A stretch of DNA of 64,000 nt from Streptomyces sp. ACA25. Lineage in GTDB: Bacteria > Actinomycetota > Actinomycetes > Streptomycetales > Streptomycetaceae. Below the pieces are notes generated by a model, which saw nothing but the letters and a program-made list of their open reading frames with translations, ran no database searches and was not told the DNA's origin. Positions 1 through 13,116 of this stretch are shown one piece after another. A program made the translations under genes and the position numbers. Positions within the stretch are counted from its first letter, which is position 1. Each line of letters begins with the position of its first letter. The DNA lies in the NCBI RefSeq assembly GCF_028200735.1, contig NZ_JAQKPV010000002.1:496001-560000 (forward strand), read 5' to 3'.

Positions 1-435
<435 letters not shown>

Positions 436-647
436 TCAGGTGCGTGCGGTGCCCGGACCGAAGGTGCACGGCCCAGCGTGGGCACCACGGGGGCGCGAGG
501 CAGCAGAGCCCGTCGCACACGCCCGGACCCCGGCACGCCGTCCGGCCAGCGAACGTCCCCCGCCGGGTTTCTTCCCATAGCGGACAGCCGACGATAGAAA
601 GGGGCGGCACCCCCGCCCGTTTCGCCCGGAAGAATGGAGGGCTCCGC

Positions 648-1865
648 ATGAAGGCTTCGAGCAAGTCGTCCGCAGAGCTGATCGCCGCCGCCGAGGCCCG
701 CAGCGCACACAATTACCATCCCCTGCCGGTGGTGATCGCCTCCGCCCGGGGAGCCTGGATGACGGACGTCGAGGGCCGCCGCTACCTGGACTTCCTCGCC
801 GGGTACTCGGCCCTGAACTTCGGGCACGGTCACCCTCGGCTGATCGCCGAGGCGCGGGCCCAGCTCAGCCGGCTCACCCTCACCTCCCGGGCCTTTCACC
901 ACGAGCACTTCGCCGCGTTCTGCACCGAGCTGGCGGAGCTGTGCGGCATGGAGATGGTGCTGCCCATGAACACCGGCGCGGAGGCCGTGGAGACCGCGGT
1001 CAAGACGGCCCGCAAGTGGGGCTACCGGGTGAAGGGGGTACCCCGGGACCGGGCGAAGATCATCGTCGCCGGCGACAACTTCCACGGCCGGACCACCACG
1101 ATCATCAGCTTCTCCACGGACGAGGACGCCCGGCGCGATCACGGACCGTACACCCCGGGCTTCGAGATCGTTCCCTACGGCGACCTCGCCGCACTGGAGG
1201 CAGCCGTCGACGAGCACACGGTCGCCGTCCTGCTGGAGCCCATCCAGGGCGAGGCCGGTGTCCTCGTCCCTCCCGCCGGCTATCTTCCGGGCGTGCGGGA
1301 ACTGACCCGGGCCCGGAACGTCCTCTTCATGGCGGACGAGATCCAGTCCGGTCTGGGCCGCACCGGCCGGACGTTCGCCTGCGAGCACGAGGACGTGGTC
1401 CCGGACGTGTACATCCTGGGCAAGGCGCTCGGCGGCGGCGTGGTCCCGGTCTCCGCGGTGGTCTCCTCCGCCGAGGTGCTCGGGGTCCACCGGCCCGGCG
1501 AGCACGGTTCCACCTTCGGCGGCAACCCGCTGGCCTGTGCGGTCGGGCTCGAGGTGATCGCGATGCTGCGGGAGGGCGAGTACCAGCAGCGCGCGGCCGA
1601 GCTCGGCGAGCACCTGCACAGCTCACTCGCCGTGCTCACCGGCGGCGGAGCGGTGACGGGGGTCCGCGGCCGCGGGCTGTGGGCGGGCGTCGACATCGAC
1701 CCCTCGCACGGTACCGGGGCGGACCTCTCCCGGGAGCTGATGAAGCGGGGCGTCCTGGTGAAGGACACCCACGGCTCGACGATCCGCATCGCCCCGCCGC
1801 TGGTGATCAGCAAGGAGGACCTGGACTGGGGCCTGGAGCAGTTCCGCGCGGTCCTCGCCGGCTGA
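648..1865 (+). CDS. rocD: Ornithine--oxo-acid aminotransferase
   Basis: PLP-dependent class III aminotransferase, 405 residues, the normal length for ornithine aminotransferase. It moves the delta-amino group of ornithine to 2-oxoglutarate, giving glutamate semialdehyde, and links arginine breakdown to proline and glutamate. Visible motifs are the substrate-entry region NFGHGHPRL, the GAEAVETA helix, the FHGRT loop, the PLP-aspartate in MADEIQSGLGRTG and the Schiff-base lysine in ILGKALGGG, then STFGGNPLA. ATG 648 is chosen because GGAGGG lies just upstream and the family N-terminus begins here; the reading frame is open further upstream, but without homology. It stands alone, with a hairpin after the stop at 1882. 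Confidence 0.92.
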   Translation: MKASSKSSAELIAAAEARSAHNYHPLPVVIASARGAWMTDVEGRRYLDFLAGYSALNFGHGHPRLIAEARAQLSRLTLTSRAFHHEHFAAFCTELAELCGMEMVLPMNTGAEAVETAVKTARKWGYRVKGVPRDRAKIIVAGDNFHGRTTTIISFSTDEDARRDHGPYTPGFEIVPYGDLAALEAAVDEHTVAVLLEPIQGEAGVLVPPAGYLPGVRELTRARNVLFMADEIQSGLGRTGRTFACEHEDVVPDVYILGKALGGGVVPVSAVVSSAEVLGVHRPGEHGSTFGGNPLACAVGLEVIAMLREGEYQQRAAELGEHLHSSLAVLTGGGAVTGVRGRGLWAGVDIDPSHGTGADLSRELMKRGVLVKDTHGSTIRIAPPLVISKEDLDWGLEQFRAVLAG

Positions 1866-2508
1866 GCCGCCGGAAGCCGCGGGCCGTCCGGCCGGGCCCC
1901 GCACCGGACCGGACGGCCGGCGCCCGCCTGCCCTGCTGAAGCCCGCCCGGAGTGACCCGACCGGCGCGCGGTCCGGTCAGCGCCGCATCCACGACCAGAA
2001 CTGCGAGCCGGGGACCTCGTCGCCCACGGAACGGGAACCGCCGGACTCCCCTGCCGTGCGCGGCACCCGGGAGAGGGCCGCAACCGCACCGCCGCACCGT
2101 GCGGCGGCTGCCCCCGGGAACCGGGGGTGGTGACGCGGACGCGGCGGCCCGCCGCCGTGCGGACGGTGAACGGGCCGCCGGGCCCGCGCGGCCGTCGATC
2201 CCGACGGCACCGGATGGTCGGATGTGTACATGGGACTCCCCGTTCTCGGACGTGCGCCACCGTCGTGAGCCGACGCGCCGTCCGAGCGCGGCCCCACGGT
2301 GGAGGGACACGGCACAGCCTGCGTCAACCGGGTGGGATCGGCCACTCTTTCGCGCCCGGTGAGGGTTCCCCGGGACGTCCCGGGCTCCGACCAGCTGGGA
2401 CGCAGGGCACCGTGCCGTCTCAGCGAGCCGCTGTGAGACGCTGTGACACGGAGTCAGAACCCGGTCGCCCGCAGCGGAACGGTACTTGGGGAAGGGAACG
2501 ACACGGTC
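1866..2508. other. Intergenic stretch between rocD and the first XRE gene
   Basis: About 640 bases without a credible gene. It starts with the rocD hairpin and ends with a near-perfect tandem repeat of ten bases (GCTGTGAGAC, GCTGTGACAC) at 2430-2449, about 60 bases before the next start codon, a possible regulator site. Open frames here lack a ribosome binding site and any recognisable protein motif. I see nothing else. Confidence 0.5.
1882..1918 (+). terminator. Hairpin after rocD
   Basis: A perfect 10-bp inverted repeat, GGCCGTCCGG at 1882-1891 and CCGGACGGCC at 1909-1918, begins 16 bases after the rocD stop. There is no U-tract, which is common for terminators in GC-rich actinomycetes. 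Confidence 0.55.
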
Positions 2509-3324
2509 ATGGCGTCATGGAAGGAACTCCCCGGCGCGCTCGGCCCTCAGGAACGCCGACTTGTCGTGCAGCTCAGGACCCTGAAGGATCACAGCGGGCT
2601 CAGCCTGGCGGCACTGGGCCGGCGCACCGGCTACAGCAGCTCCTCCTGGGAACGGTATCTGAACGGCAAGAAGCTCGCGCCCGCCCCGGCCGTGCGGGAG
2701 CTGGCGGCGCTCGGCGGGGTCGACCCGGAGCGACTGCTGGCTCTCCAGGCGCTGGCAGCCGCCGGGCGGACGCAGGCGCCGGACGGCACCCCGGCGGCGG
2801 AGGCAGCCCCGGCGGAGGGGGAGGCACACCGGGTCCGGACGGAGCAGCCCGGTGAGCCGGAGGAGCCGGCCGGGGACCTCTCTCCCCGGGCAGCCGTGGC
2901 GGAGTCCGCACCCTCCGGGCCGGGCCCGCGGTTCCGGCGTACCGCTCCGCTGCTCGGCGCCCTGCTGGCGCTCACCGGCGGGGTGGCGGCCCTGCTGCTC
3001 TGGACCGGCCGGGACAGCACGGAGGGTGACAGCTTCGTTCTCGAAGCGGGCCGCACGTACGGCTGCTCGGTGCACAGCCAGGCCGGGCAGCGGTACGCCG
3101 GGCACAGCGAGACGCAGGACGCAGTGCTGTATCAGGTCGTCACCGGCTGGGAGGTGGTGGAGGCCCAGTGCCTGCTGGAGCACCACGGCTTCACGGTGGG
3201 AACCGTCGACGGGGTCTACGACGCGCTGACCGAACGGGCGGTCAAGCGGTTTCAGGAAGCGGACGGGGGCCTGGTGATCGACGGAATCATCGGCCCGCAC
3301 ACCTGGGAGGTGCTGCGCCGATGA
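2509..3324 (+). CDS. Membrane-anchored XRE protein with C-terminal peptidoglycan-binding domain
   Basis: A 271-residue protein. Residues about 15-85 form an XRE helix-turn-helix (LSLAALGRRTGYSSSSWERY), then a low-complexity Ala/Glu/Pro linker, one hydrophobic segment around residues 145-165 (PLLGALLALTGGVAALLLW), and a C-terminal PG_binding_1 domain (VEAQCLLEHHGFTVGTVDG to IIGPHTWEVLRR). The layout implies cytoplasmic DNA binding coupled to an outer domain touching the cell wall, so a wall-sensing regulator is inferred; no target is visible. The start is ATG 2509 with GAAGGGA upstream; an in-frame ATG at 2443 lacks one. The stop overlaps the next start as ATGA, so the two genes are translationally coupled. 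Confidence 0.8.
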   Translation: MASWKELPGALGPQERRLVVQLRTLKDHSGLSLAALGRRTGYSSSSWERYLNGKKLAPAPAVRELAALGGVDPERLLALQALAAAGRTQAPDGTPAAEAAPAEGEAHRVRTEQPGEPEEPAGDLSPRAAVAESAPSGPGPRFRRTAPLLGALLALTGGVAALLLWTGRDSTEGDSFVLEAGRTYGCSVHSQAGQRYAGHSETQDAVLYQVVTGWEVVEAQCLLEHHGFTVGTVDGVYDALTERAVKRFQEADGGLVIDGIIGPHTWEVLRR

Positions 3325-4124
3325 CCGGACGACCGCCGCTGGAACACGTGCAGTTCACCGAGCGGCTGGGGGAACTGCGGGAGCGCACCGGCCTGAGCCT
3401 GAAGTCGCTGGCCGAGCGCACCACGGCCAGCAAGTCCTCCTGGCACCGCTACCTCAACGGCAGTGCGCTGCCGCCGCGCGAACTGGTGCTGGAGCTCTGC
3501 GCGCTGGCCGGGGAGCCGCCCGGCCGGCTGCTGGCGCTGTGGGAGCTGGCCGAGGCCGCCCGCAGCGGACGCGGCGGCGGGCCGGGAGCCGCACCGGCCG
3601 GCCGGGAGCTGCCGGCACAGGCCGGGCAGACCGGGAAGCGGACCGCCCGGTGGCGGGCCCTGCCCGGTCAGCGGTGGGCGTGGCCTGCGGCCGCCGTGCT
3701 GGTGGTGGGCGCGGTGCTGCTGGCCGTGTCCGCCCTGTCCGGCGCGGGCGCACCAGGGGACGACACGGCGGTGACCGGCTGCCGCGGAGCCGAGTGCACC
3801 GGAAAGGACCCGGAGTCGCAGGGCTGCACCACGGCCGGCAGCGAGTTCAGCACTGTCACCCAGCACGCGTTCCCGGCCGGCGCGCGGATGGAGATCCGGT
3901 ACAGCGCGGACTGCGGGGCATCCTGGACCCGGGTCTGGCTCGCACGGATCGGTGACCGGATCGAGATCCGGTCCGCGGCGCACGGCAGCCAGGAAGCGGT
4001 GATCCGGGACCGCTACGACGCCGAGGGCTACGTCTACACCCCGATGGTGGCGGGCGGGCCGGAAACCATTGAGGCGTGCCTCATCCCCGGGGTCACCGGG
4101 GAGCCCGAGTGCTTCGGCATCTGA
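3321..4124 (+). CDS. Membrane-anchored XRE protein with DUF2690-like outer domain
   Basis: A 267-residue protein with the same plan as its upstream partner: N-terminal XRE helix-turn-helix (LSLKSLAERTTASKSSWHRY), a linker, one membrane segment around residues 115-140 (WPAAAVLVVGAVLLAVSAL) and a cysteine-containing outer domain starting CRGAECTGKDPESQGC, the pattern of DUF2690 proteins of streptomycetes. Start and stop of the pair overlap (ATGA), so they are probably made in equal amounts and may act together. No enzymatic motif is visible. The shared architecture and different outer domains suggest duplication followed by exchange of the sensor. A strong hairpin ends the unit. Confidence 0.78.
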   Translation: MTGRPPLEHVQFTERLGELRERTGLSLKSLAERTTASKSSWHRYLNGSALPPRELVLELCALAGEPPGRLLALWELAEAARSGRGGGPGAAPAGRELPAQAGQTGKRTARWRALPGQRWAWPAAAVLVVGAVLLAVSALSGAGAPGDDTAVTGCRGAECTGKDPESQGCTTAGSEFSTVTQHAFPAGARMEIRYSADCGASWTRVWLARIGDRIEIRSAAHGSQEAVIRDRYDAEGYVYTPMVAGGPETIEACLIPGVTGEPECFGI

Positions 4125-4139
4125 CCGCCGCGGCGCACG

Positions 4140-4160
4140 GACCGCACCGGGGGTGCGGTC
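4140..4160 (+). terminator. Hairpin ending the XRE pair
   Basis: Nine-base perfect stem (GACCGCACC at 4140-4148, GGTGCGGTC at 4152-4160) with a three-base loop, 15 bases after the stop codon. Confidence 0.65.
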
Positions 4161-4180
4161 GGCCGGGGCCCGTCCGCTAG

Positions 4181-5263
<1,083 letters not shown>

Positions 5264-5609
5264 CCTCCGCCGCGGCCCCGCGGCCGCGCACCCGCACGGC
5301 GATGGCCCCCGATCTCCCCTTGGGTTCCAGGGGTCGGGGGCCACCGCCGTACCCCCCGCACCACCGGACCCATCACCCTGCGTCCGTGACGAAGGCCACT
5401 TCTTCCGAAGGGAAGACATAGGTTTCCGTCCCAAGGGCAGGGCTCGACGGTACCGGAGCATTGCCGGTGACTTTCGGCCACGTTCAGCGATGGCCGGCCA
5501 CGAACAGCCATCAGCGGCCCCGCCCGGCAGGGACGGCTCCTGCCACCGCTCGCGGAGGTCCGGGGCCGGGCGAGGGCGGCGGGGCGCAGCAAGGAAAGGC
5601 AGAACACGC
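5264..5609. other. Intergenic region between mdh and the betaine operon
   Basis: About 345 bases holding the mdh terminator and the presumed promoter region of the betaine operon. An AAGGAAAGG ribosome binding site at 5591-5599 sets the start of the next gene. I could not fix a clear -35/-10 pair, and no small gene is visible. Confidence 0.5.
5303..5343 (+). terminator. Hairpin after mdh
   Basis: Perfect 10-bp stem, TGGCCCCCGA at 5303-5312 with TCGGGGGCCA at 5334-5343; the loop contains a further CCCC/GGGG pairing. Confidence 0.7.
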
Positions 5610-7112
<1,503 letters not shown>

Positions 7113-7202
7113 CCGCCCGTCCCGCGCCCGTACCCGGCCCCCGGGACGACGCGCGGGCCAGCCACCGGCCCCCAGGCTCCAGGTCCGCGAGGAGACAACC
7201 CG

Positions 7203-9815
7203 ATGCACACCGACCCCTCACCCACGTACGACTACGTCGTGATCGGCGGCGGCACCGCCGGCTCGGTCGTGGCCGCCCGGCTCGCCGAGGACCCCGACGT
7301 CACCGTCGCCCTCATCGAGGGCGGCCCCTCCGACATGGACCGGCCCGAGGTGCTGACCCTGCGCCGCTGGCTCGGTCTGCTCGGCGGCGAACTCGACTAC
7401 GACTACCCCGTCACCGAGCAGCCGCGCGGCAACTCCCACATCCGGCACAGCCGCGCCCGGGTGCTCGGCGGCTGCTCCTCGCACAACACGCTGATCTCCT
7501 TCAAGCCGCTCCCCGCCGACTGGGACGAGTGGGAGGAGGCCGGTGCCGCGGGCTGGAACGCCACCGCGATGGACCCCTACTTCGACAGGCTGCGGAACCA
7601 CATCGTGCCGGTCGCCGAGCAGGACCGGAACGCCATCGCCCGCGACTTCGTCGACGCGGCCCGCGAAGCCCTGGACGTCCCGCACATCGAAGGGTTCAAC
7701 CGGGCGCCGTTCACCGAGGGGGCAGGCTTCTTCGACCTCGCCTACCACCCGGAGACCAACACGCGCTCCTCCGCCTCGGTGGCCTACCTGCACCCGCACC
7801 TGGAGGCCGGCGACCGCCCCAACCTGCACCTCATGCTGGAAACCTGGGCGTTCCGCCTGGTGCTCGACGGCACCCGGGTCACCGGGGTACAGGTGCGCAC
7901 CGCCGAGGGTGAGGAGCTGCTGGTCCGGGCGGGCCGGGAGGTACTGGTGTGCGCCGGTGCCGTGGACACTCCCCGGCTGCTGCTGCACTCCGGCATCGGG
8001 CCCCGGGCGGACCTGGAGGAGCTGGGCATCCCCGTCACGCACGAGCTGCCCGGCGTGGGTGAGAACCTGCTGGACCATCCCGAATCGGTGATCGTCTGGG
8101 AGACCGACGGGCCGATACCCGAGAACTCCGCGATGGACTCCGACGCCGGCCTGTTCGTCCGCCGGGACCCCTCCTCGCCCGTCCCGGACCTGATGTTCCA
8201 CTTCTACCAGATCCCGTTCACCGACAACCCGGAGCGGCTGGGCTACGAGAAGCCCGCGCACGGAGTGTCGATGACTCCGAACATCCCCAAGCCCCGCAGC
8301 CGCGGCCGGCTCCACCTCACCAGCGCCGACCCCGAAGTCAAACCCGCGCTGGACTTCCGGTACTTCACCGATGAGGAGGACTACGACGCCCGGACCCTGG
8401 TGGACGGCATCCGGGTGGCCCGGAAGGTCGCCGCCGCCGAACCGCTGGCGAAGTGGCTCGGCCGGGAGGTCTGCCCGGGTCCTTCGATCACCGGCGACGA
8501 GGAGCTCAGCGAGTACGCCCGGAAGGCCGCGCACACCGTCTACCACCCGGCCGGAACCTGCCGCATGGGGGCCGCCGACGACGCGCTCGCCGTTGTCGAC
8601 CCCGAGCTGCGGGTCCGCGGCCTCGACGGCATCCGCATCGCCGACGCCTCCGTCTTCCCGACCATGCCGGCCGTCAATCCCATGGTCGGCGTGCTGATGG
8701 TCGGCGAGAAGGCCGCCGAGCTGGTCCGCCGCGCGCGGACCGAGCCGGATCCGGCGGCCGTCTTCTCCGTCCGCAACCTGTGGAAGGTCTTCGGTCCCCG
8801 GGCCGGCCGGATCCCCGGCGACCCCGCGCTGGCCGGACTCAGCGCCACCGAGATCCGGGACCGCACCGGCTGCACGCCCGCCGTCCGGGATGTGTCCTTC
8901 GACGTCCGCCCCGGCGAGTGCTTCGTGGTCATGGGCCTGTCGGGGTCCGGGAAGTCCACCCTGGTGCGCTGCCTCACCCGGCTGATCGAACCCACGGCCG
9001 GCGTCCTGCACATGGACGGCGAGGACGTCCGCGCCATGAACAAGGACCGGCTGCGGGAGCTGCGCCGCAAGCGTGCCTCCATGGTTTTCCAGCACTTCGG
9101 CCTGCTCCCGCACCGCACCGTGCTGGACAACATCGCCTACGGCCTGCAGATCCAGGGCATCTCCCGGACCGAACGCCGGGCCCGCGCCAGGGAGATGGCC
9201 GCGAAGGTCGGCCTGGCCGGCCTGGAGGACCGGCACCCCCGGCAGCTCTCCGGTGGCCAGCAGCAGCGCGTCGGGCTGGCCCGGGCGCTCGCCGCCGACC
9301 CGGAGGTGCTGCTCTTCGACGAGCCGTTCAGCGCCCTGGACCCGCTGATCCGGCGGGACATGCAGGAAGAAGTGATCCGGCTGCAGCGCGAGGAGGGCTG
9401 CACCATGGTCTTCATCACCCATGACCTCTCCGAGGCGCTGCGGGTGGGCGACCGCATCGCGCTGATGCGGGACGGCGAGATCGTGCAGCTCGGCACCCCC
9501 GAGCAGATCGTCGCCTCCCCCGCCGACGACTACGTCAAGGACTTCGTCCGGGACGTGCCCCGCGAGCAGGTCATCCCGGTGCGGAGCGCGATCCGCCCGG
9601 CCGCTCCCGGCGAGGCCGCGTCGGGGGCCGAACTGGCCCCCGACACCCTGGTCGCCCAGGCCATCGAGATCGTCGCGCGGACCGGCCGGCCCGCGCGCGT
9701 CATGGACGGCGGGCGCTGCCTGGGGGTGGTCGACCACACCACGCTGCTCGCGGTCGTGGCAGGGGTCCCGGTGACGGAGGCCGCCCCGGTGAGCACCGAG
9801 GCGGCCCCGGCATGA
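7203..9815 (+). CDS. Choline dehydrogenase-like GMC oxidoreductase fused to glycine betaine ABC transporter ATPase
   Basis: One 870-residue open frame with two complete proteins. Residues 1-515 are a GMC flavoprotein: FAD-binding GGGTAG (15-20), GGCSSHN, the catalytic HPAGTCRMG and the C-terminal [16 protein letters not shown]. Residues about 520-810 are an OpuA/ProV-type ATPase: Walker A GLSGSGKS (578-585), signature [15 protein letters not shown], Walker [14 protein letters not shown] and a downstream HDLSEAL. A CBS-like tail follows. Choline oxidation and betaine uptake are therefore encoded in one chain. No stop separates them; the only nearby in-frame ATG (8697) lies inside the GMC domain and lacks a ribosome binding site. 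A lost stop or sequencing error is the main alternative. The stop overlaps the permease start (ATGA). Confidence 0.85.
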   Translation: MHTDPSPTYDYVVIGGGTAGSVVAARLAEDPDVTVALIEGGPSDMDRPEVLTLRRWLGLLGGELDYDYPVTEQPRGNSHIRHSRARVLGGCSSHNTLISFKPLPADWDEWEEAGAAGWNATAMDPYFDRLRNHIVPVAEQDRNAIARDFVDAAREALDVPHIEGFNRAPFTEGAGFFDLAYHPETNTRSSASVAYLHPHLEAGDRPNLHLMLETWAFRLVLDGTRVTGVQVRTAEGEELLVRAGREVLVCAGAVDTPRLLLHSGIGPRADLEELGIPVTHELPGVGENLLDHPESVIVWETDGPIPENSAMDSDAGLFVRRDPSSPVPDLMFHFYQIPFTDNPERLGYEKPAHGVSMTPNIPKPRSRGRLHLTSADPEVKPALDFRYFTDEEDYDARTLVDGIRVARKVAAAEPLAKWLGREVCPGPSITGDEELSEYARKAAHTVYHPAGTCRMGAADDALAVVDPELRVRGLDGIRIADASVFPTMPAVNPMVGVLMVGEKAAELVRRARTEPDPAAVFSVRNLWKVFGPRAGRIPGDPALAGLSATEIRDRTGCTPAVRDVSFDVRPGECFVVMGLSGSGKSTLVRCLTRLIEPTAGVLHMDGEDVRAMNKDRLRELRRKRASMVFQHFGLLPHRTVLDNIAYGLQIQGISRTERRARAREMAAKVGLAGLEDRHPRQLSGGQQQRVGLARALAADPEVLLFDEPFSALDPLIRRDMQEEVIRLQREEGCTMVFITHDLSEALRVGDRIALMRDGEIVQLGTPEQIVASPADDYVKDFVRDVPREQVIPVRSAIRPAAPGEAASGAELAPDTLVAQAIEIVARTGRPARVMDGGRCLGVVDHTTLLAVVAGVPVTEAAPVSTEAAPA

Positions 9816-11854
9816 GCGCCCCGGCCACGGCCACGGCCGGCCCTGCGGCCGGCCCGCCGCAGAAGCCGCCGGCCACCGGAACCCCGATTGCCCGGACGGG
9901 CGGTCCGCGCCGTCCCCGGTGGTCGCCCGCCCCGGCCGCGAACCGGCTGTACCTGGTAGCCGCGGCGCTGCTCACCGCGGTGATCAGCGGGCTGCTGGTG
10001 TCCTCGGCCGGCTGGCCGGAAGCCTGGGCCGTCGACGCCAAGAGCCCGCTGGACGAGCTGAACCGCTGGCTGATCCTCAACCGGGACTCGCACCCGCTGT
10101 TCCTCTACTTCCTGCTCCACCTGAGCAACCACGTGAACAGCGCGGTGGACACCGTCTTCGCCCTGCTCGACGGCCTGGGCTGGACGGGTGTCACCTCCGG
10201 GGCGGTGCTGGGCGCCTGGGCGGCTGCCGGAGGCGGTACCGGACGGCGGGCCGTCCGGGTCGCCGGGACGGCGCTGGGCACGTTCGCCGTCATCGGCCTG
10301 CTCGGCATGTGGCAGCCGGCGATGCTCACCCTCGCGCTCATGGTGGTCGCGGTGGGCATCGCGGCGGTCGCCGGGCTGCTGCTGGGGCTGGCCGCCGGGC
10401 TGTCCGACCGGGCGGAGCGGATCCTGCGGCCGGTGTTCGACACCATGCAGGTGCTGCCCGCCTTCGCCTACCTGCTGCCGTTCGTCCTCTTCTTCGGCAT
10501 CGGGACGGCGCCCGCGCTGTTCGCGACCATCATCTACGCCACCCCGCCGATGGCCCGGCTGACCGCGCTCGGTCTGCGCGGTGCCGACCCCGGCGCGCTG
10601 GAGGCGTCCGCCTCGCTGGGGGCGAGCCCGTGGCAGCGGCTGGTCACCGCACGGCTCCCGCTGGCACGCCGGCAGATGCTGCTGGGGCTGAACCAGACCA
10701 TCATGATGGCGCTGTCGATGGTCGTCATCGCCTCCATCATCGGGGCGGGCGGCCTGGGCGACCGGGTGTTCCGGGCGCTCACCACCCAGAACATCGGCAA
10801 CGCCCTGACCGCGGGCATCGGCATCGTGCTCATCGCGGTCTGGCTCGACCGCACCACCTCGGCGGCCGGTGACCGGCTGGAGAGCCCCGGCGAGGGCCGC
10901 GGTCCGGCCTGGTCGCGGGGGGCGGGCGCGGTGGCCGGGGCCGCCGGTGTCACCCTGGCCGCCTGGCTGCTGGGCCGCTTCGCCCTCGGCGGGCAGGGCT
11001 GGCCGGAGAGCTGGAGCGTGTCGATCGCCCAGCCCGTGAACAACTTCGTCGACTGGCTGGTCGACACCGTGGGCTCCGGGGTGCCGGTGCTCGGCGGCAC
11101 CCTGATCTGGGCGGAGAACTTCACCCGCTGGGTGCTCAACCCCATGCGGGACGGCCTGCAGGCCACCCCGTGGTGGGCGCTGCTGCTGATCACCGGCGTG
11201 CTGGCCTATCTCGCGGGCCGCTGGCGCAGTGCGCTGACCGCCGTGCTCTCGCTGGCCGTGATCGGCCTGCTGGGCCTGTGGGACGCCTCGCTGAACACCC
11301 TGTCGCAGGTCCTCGCCGCCCTGCTGGTGACGCTCCTGCTGGGCCTGGTGACCGGCATCCTGGCGGCCCGCAAGGAGTGGGCGGAACGGGCGCTCCGGCC
11401 ATTCCTGGACGTCATGCAGACCATGCCGCAGTTCATCTACCTCATTCCGGTCGTCGCGCTGTTCGGCATCGGCCGCATCGCGGCGATCATGGCGGCCGTG
11501 ATCTACGCCCTGCCGGCGGTCATCCGCATCACCACGCAGGGCGTCCGGCAGGTCGACGCGACCGTGCTCGAAGCCTCCCGCTCGCTGGGGGCGAGCACCT
11601 GGCAGCAGCTCCGCCAGGTGCAGCTGCCGCTGGCCCGGCCGCAACTGCTGCTGGCCGTCAACCAGGGCGTGGTCCTGGTGCTCGCCGTGGTGGTGGTCGG
11701 CGGGCTCGTCGGCGGCGGCGCGCTCGGCTTCGACGTGGTGTACGGACTCCAGCGCGGCGACCTCGGCGTCGGGCTGCCCGCGGGGGTTGCCATCGTCTGC
11801 CTCGGCCTGATGCTCGACCGGATGACCCAGCCCGCCGCCGTCCGCACCCCCTGA
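9812..11854 (+). CDS. Glycine betaine ABC transporter permease, tandem double domain
   Basis: A 680-residue membrane protein containing two copies of the ProW/OpuAB permease domain. The first copy carries EAA-loop [20 protein letters not shown] and the second [19 protein letters not shown]; each has about six hydrophobic segments. This would supply both halves of the membrane channel in one chain. It pairs with the ATPase domain encoded immediately upstream (ATGA overlap) and the binding lipoprotein downstream. The substrate is inferred from the operon, which also carries choline-to-betaine genes. The N-terminal 40 residues are Pro/Ala-rich and probably disordered. Confidence 0.88.
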   Translation: MSAPATATAGPAAGPPQKPPATGTPIARTGGPRRPRWSPAPAANRLYLVAAALLTAVISGLLVSSAGWPEAWAVDAKSPLDELNRWLILNRDSHPLFLYFLLHLSNHVNSAVDTVFALLDGLGWTGVTSGAVLGAWAAAGGGTGRRAVRVAGTALGTFAVIGLLGMWQPAMLTLALMVVAVGIAAVAGLLLGLAAGLSDRAERILRPVFDTMQVLPAFAYLLPFVLFFGIGTAPALFATIIYATPPMARLTALGLRGADPGALEASASLGASPWQRLVTARLPLARRQMLLGLNQTIMMALSMVVIASIIGAGGLGDRVFRALTTQNIGNALTAGIGIVLIAVWLDRTTSAAGDRLESPGEGRGPAWSRGAGAVAGAAGVTLAAWLLGRFALGGQGWPESWSVSIAQPVNNFVDWLVDTVGSGVPVLGGTLIWAENFTRWVLNPMRDGLQATPWWALLLITGVLAYLAGRWRSALTAVLSLAVIGLLGLWDASLNTLSQVLAALLVTLLLGLVTGILAARKEWAERALRPFLDVMQTMPQFIYLIPVVALFGIGRIAAIMAAVIYALPAVIRITTQGVRQVDATVLEASRSLGASTWQQLRQVQLPLARPQLLLAVNQGVVLVLAVVVVGGLVGGGALGFDVVYGLQRGDLGVGLPAGVAIVCLGLMLDRMTQPAAVRTP

Positions 11855-11955
11855 CCCGAACCACCCGACACCCGACCCCGACACCCACCCCCGACACCCG
11901 AGTACTTCCCCTCCCGGCGGTTATCGCCGGCCCTTCCAGCAAGAAAGAGCTCACC

Positions 11956-12939
11956 ATGAGAAGAACCCTGCGGATACGTCACTCCCTGGTCGCCGGCGCC
12001 GGCGTCCTGGGCCTGTTCACCCTCAGCGCCTGCGGCGCGGCCGACACCGGCAGCTCCTCGGACGGCGGAGCGGACGGATCCGGATACGACCAGGTCACCA
12101 TCGCGCAGCCGAACTGGGTCGGCGCCGCGGCCAACGTGGCGGTCGCCGCCTACGTCCTGGAGCACGAGCTGGACATCGACGTCACGGTGCAGCAGATCGA
12201 CGAGACGCTCGCCTGGGACGGCCTGGACGACGGCTCGGTGCACGCCATCCTGGAGGACTGGGGCGGCGCGCCGGAGAAGGAAGAGCTGTACATCGAGGAG
12301 AAGGGTTCCGTCGTCCCGGGCGGCGAACTCGGGGTCGTCGGCCACATCGGCTGGTTCGTGCCCAAGGCGTACGCCGACGAGAACCCGGAGGTTCTCGACT
12401 GGGAGAACCTGAACGACTTCGCCGCCGACTTCTCCACCGCCGAGTCCGGCAGCAAGGGTCAGCTCCTCAACGGCGACCCGGGCTTCACCAGCTACGACAA
12501 GGCGATCGTGGAGGAGCTGGGGCTGGACTTCGAGGTCGTCGAGGGCGGGAGCGAGGACGCCCAGATCACCGCGATCCAGCGAGCGCACCGGGACGGTACG
12601 CCGCTGCTGACCTACTGGTGGGAGCCGCACTGGCTGAACGCCGAGGTCGAGCTCGTCGAGGTGCAGCTCCCGCCGTACAGCGAGGAGTGCTACGAGGACC
12701 TGTCGAAGGTCGCCTGCGCCTACCCGGACGTCGACCTGCCGAAGTTCCTCAACGCCGACTTCGCCGAGAACGGCGGAGTGGCCGCAGAGTTCCTGAAGAA
12801 CTTCTCCTGGGACACCGAGGACCAGAACGAGGTCGCGGCACTGATCCAGGGCGAGGGCATGGACCAGGAGGACGCGGCCGAGCAGTGGGTCAACGCGAAC
12901 CCCGAGAAGGTTGCCGCCTGGCTGCCCGAGCAGGGCTGA
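11956..12939 (+). CDS. Glycine betaine ABC transporter substrate-binding lipoprotein
   Basis: A 327-residue OpuAC/ProX-type binding protein. A lipoprotein signal ends in LSAC with Cys26 as the lipid-modified residue; a Gly/Ser linker follows. The mature part starts with VTIAQPNWVGAAANVAVAA and contains WEPHWLNAE, rich in the aromatic residues that these proteins use to cage the quaternary ammonium. The start ATG 11956 has GAAAGAG upstream. It is the last gene of the betaine operon, 101 bases after the permease, and is followed by a strong terminator. A close paralogue lies directly downstream. Confidence 0.9.
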   Translation: MRRTLRIRHSLVAGAGVLGLFTLSACGAADTGSSSDGGADGSGYDQVTIAQPNWVGAAANVAVAAYVLEHELDIDVTVQQIDETLAWDGLDDGSVHAILEDWGGAPEKEELYIEEKGSVVPGGELGVVGHIGWFVPKAYADENPEVLDWENLNDFAADFSTAESGSKGQLLNGDPGFTSYDKAIVEELGLDFEVVEGGSEDAQITAIQRAHRDGTPLLTYWWEPHWLNAEVELVEVQLPPYSEECYEDLSKVACAYPDVDLPKFLNADFAENGGVAAEFLKNFSWDTEDQNEVAALIQGEGMDQEDAAEQWVNANPEKVAAWLPEQG

Positions 12940-13025
12940 CCCCGCCGCCCGGGAGACACCGCACCCGGACCGCACCCGGACCGCACCCTGGAGCGGTCCC
13001 CCGGAACGGGGCACAGGAAACCCGC

Positions 13026-13059
13026 AGGGCCCCGGAGAGCGACCGCTTTCCGGGGCCCT
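13026..13059 (+). terminator. Terminator of the betaine operon
   Basis: Perfect 11-bp stem, AGGGCCCCGGA at 13026-13036 with TCCGGGGCCCT at 13049-13059, between the two paralogous binding-protein genes, so the second is probably transcribed separately. Confidence 0.75.
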
Positions 13060-13116
13060 TCCGGGTGACTACTGTGGTGATCGGAACGCCGATGCCGTGA
13101 GTGGGGGAACGCCTCG

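Noticed and set aside
7218..9737. An 839-codon minus-strand frame opposite the GMC-ATPase fusion
   Set aside because: Shadow of the sense frame, Gly/Val/His-rich, no start with a ribosome binding site.
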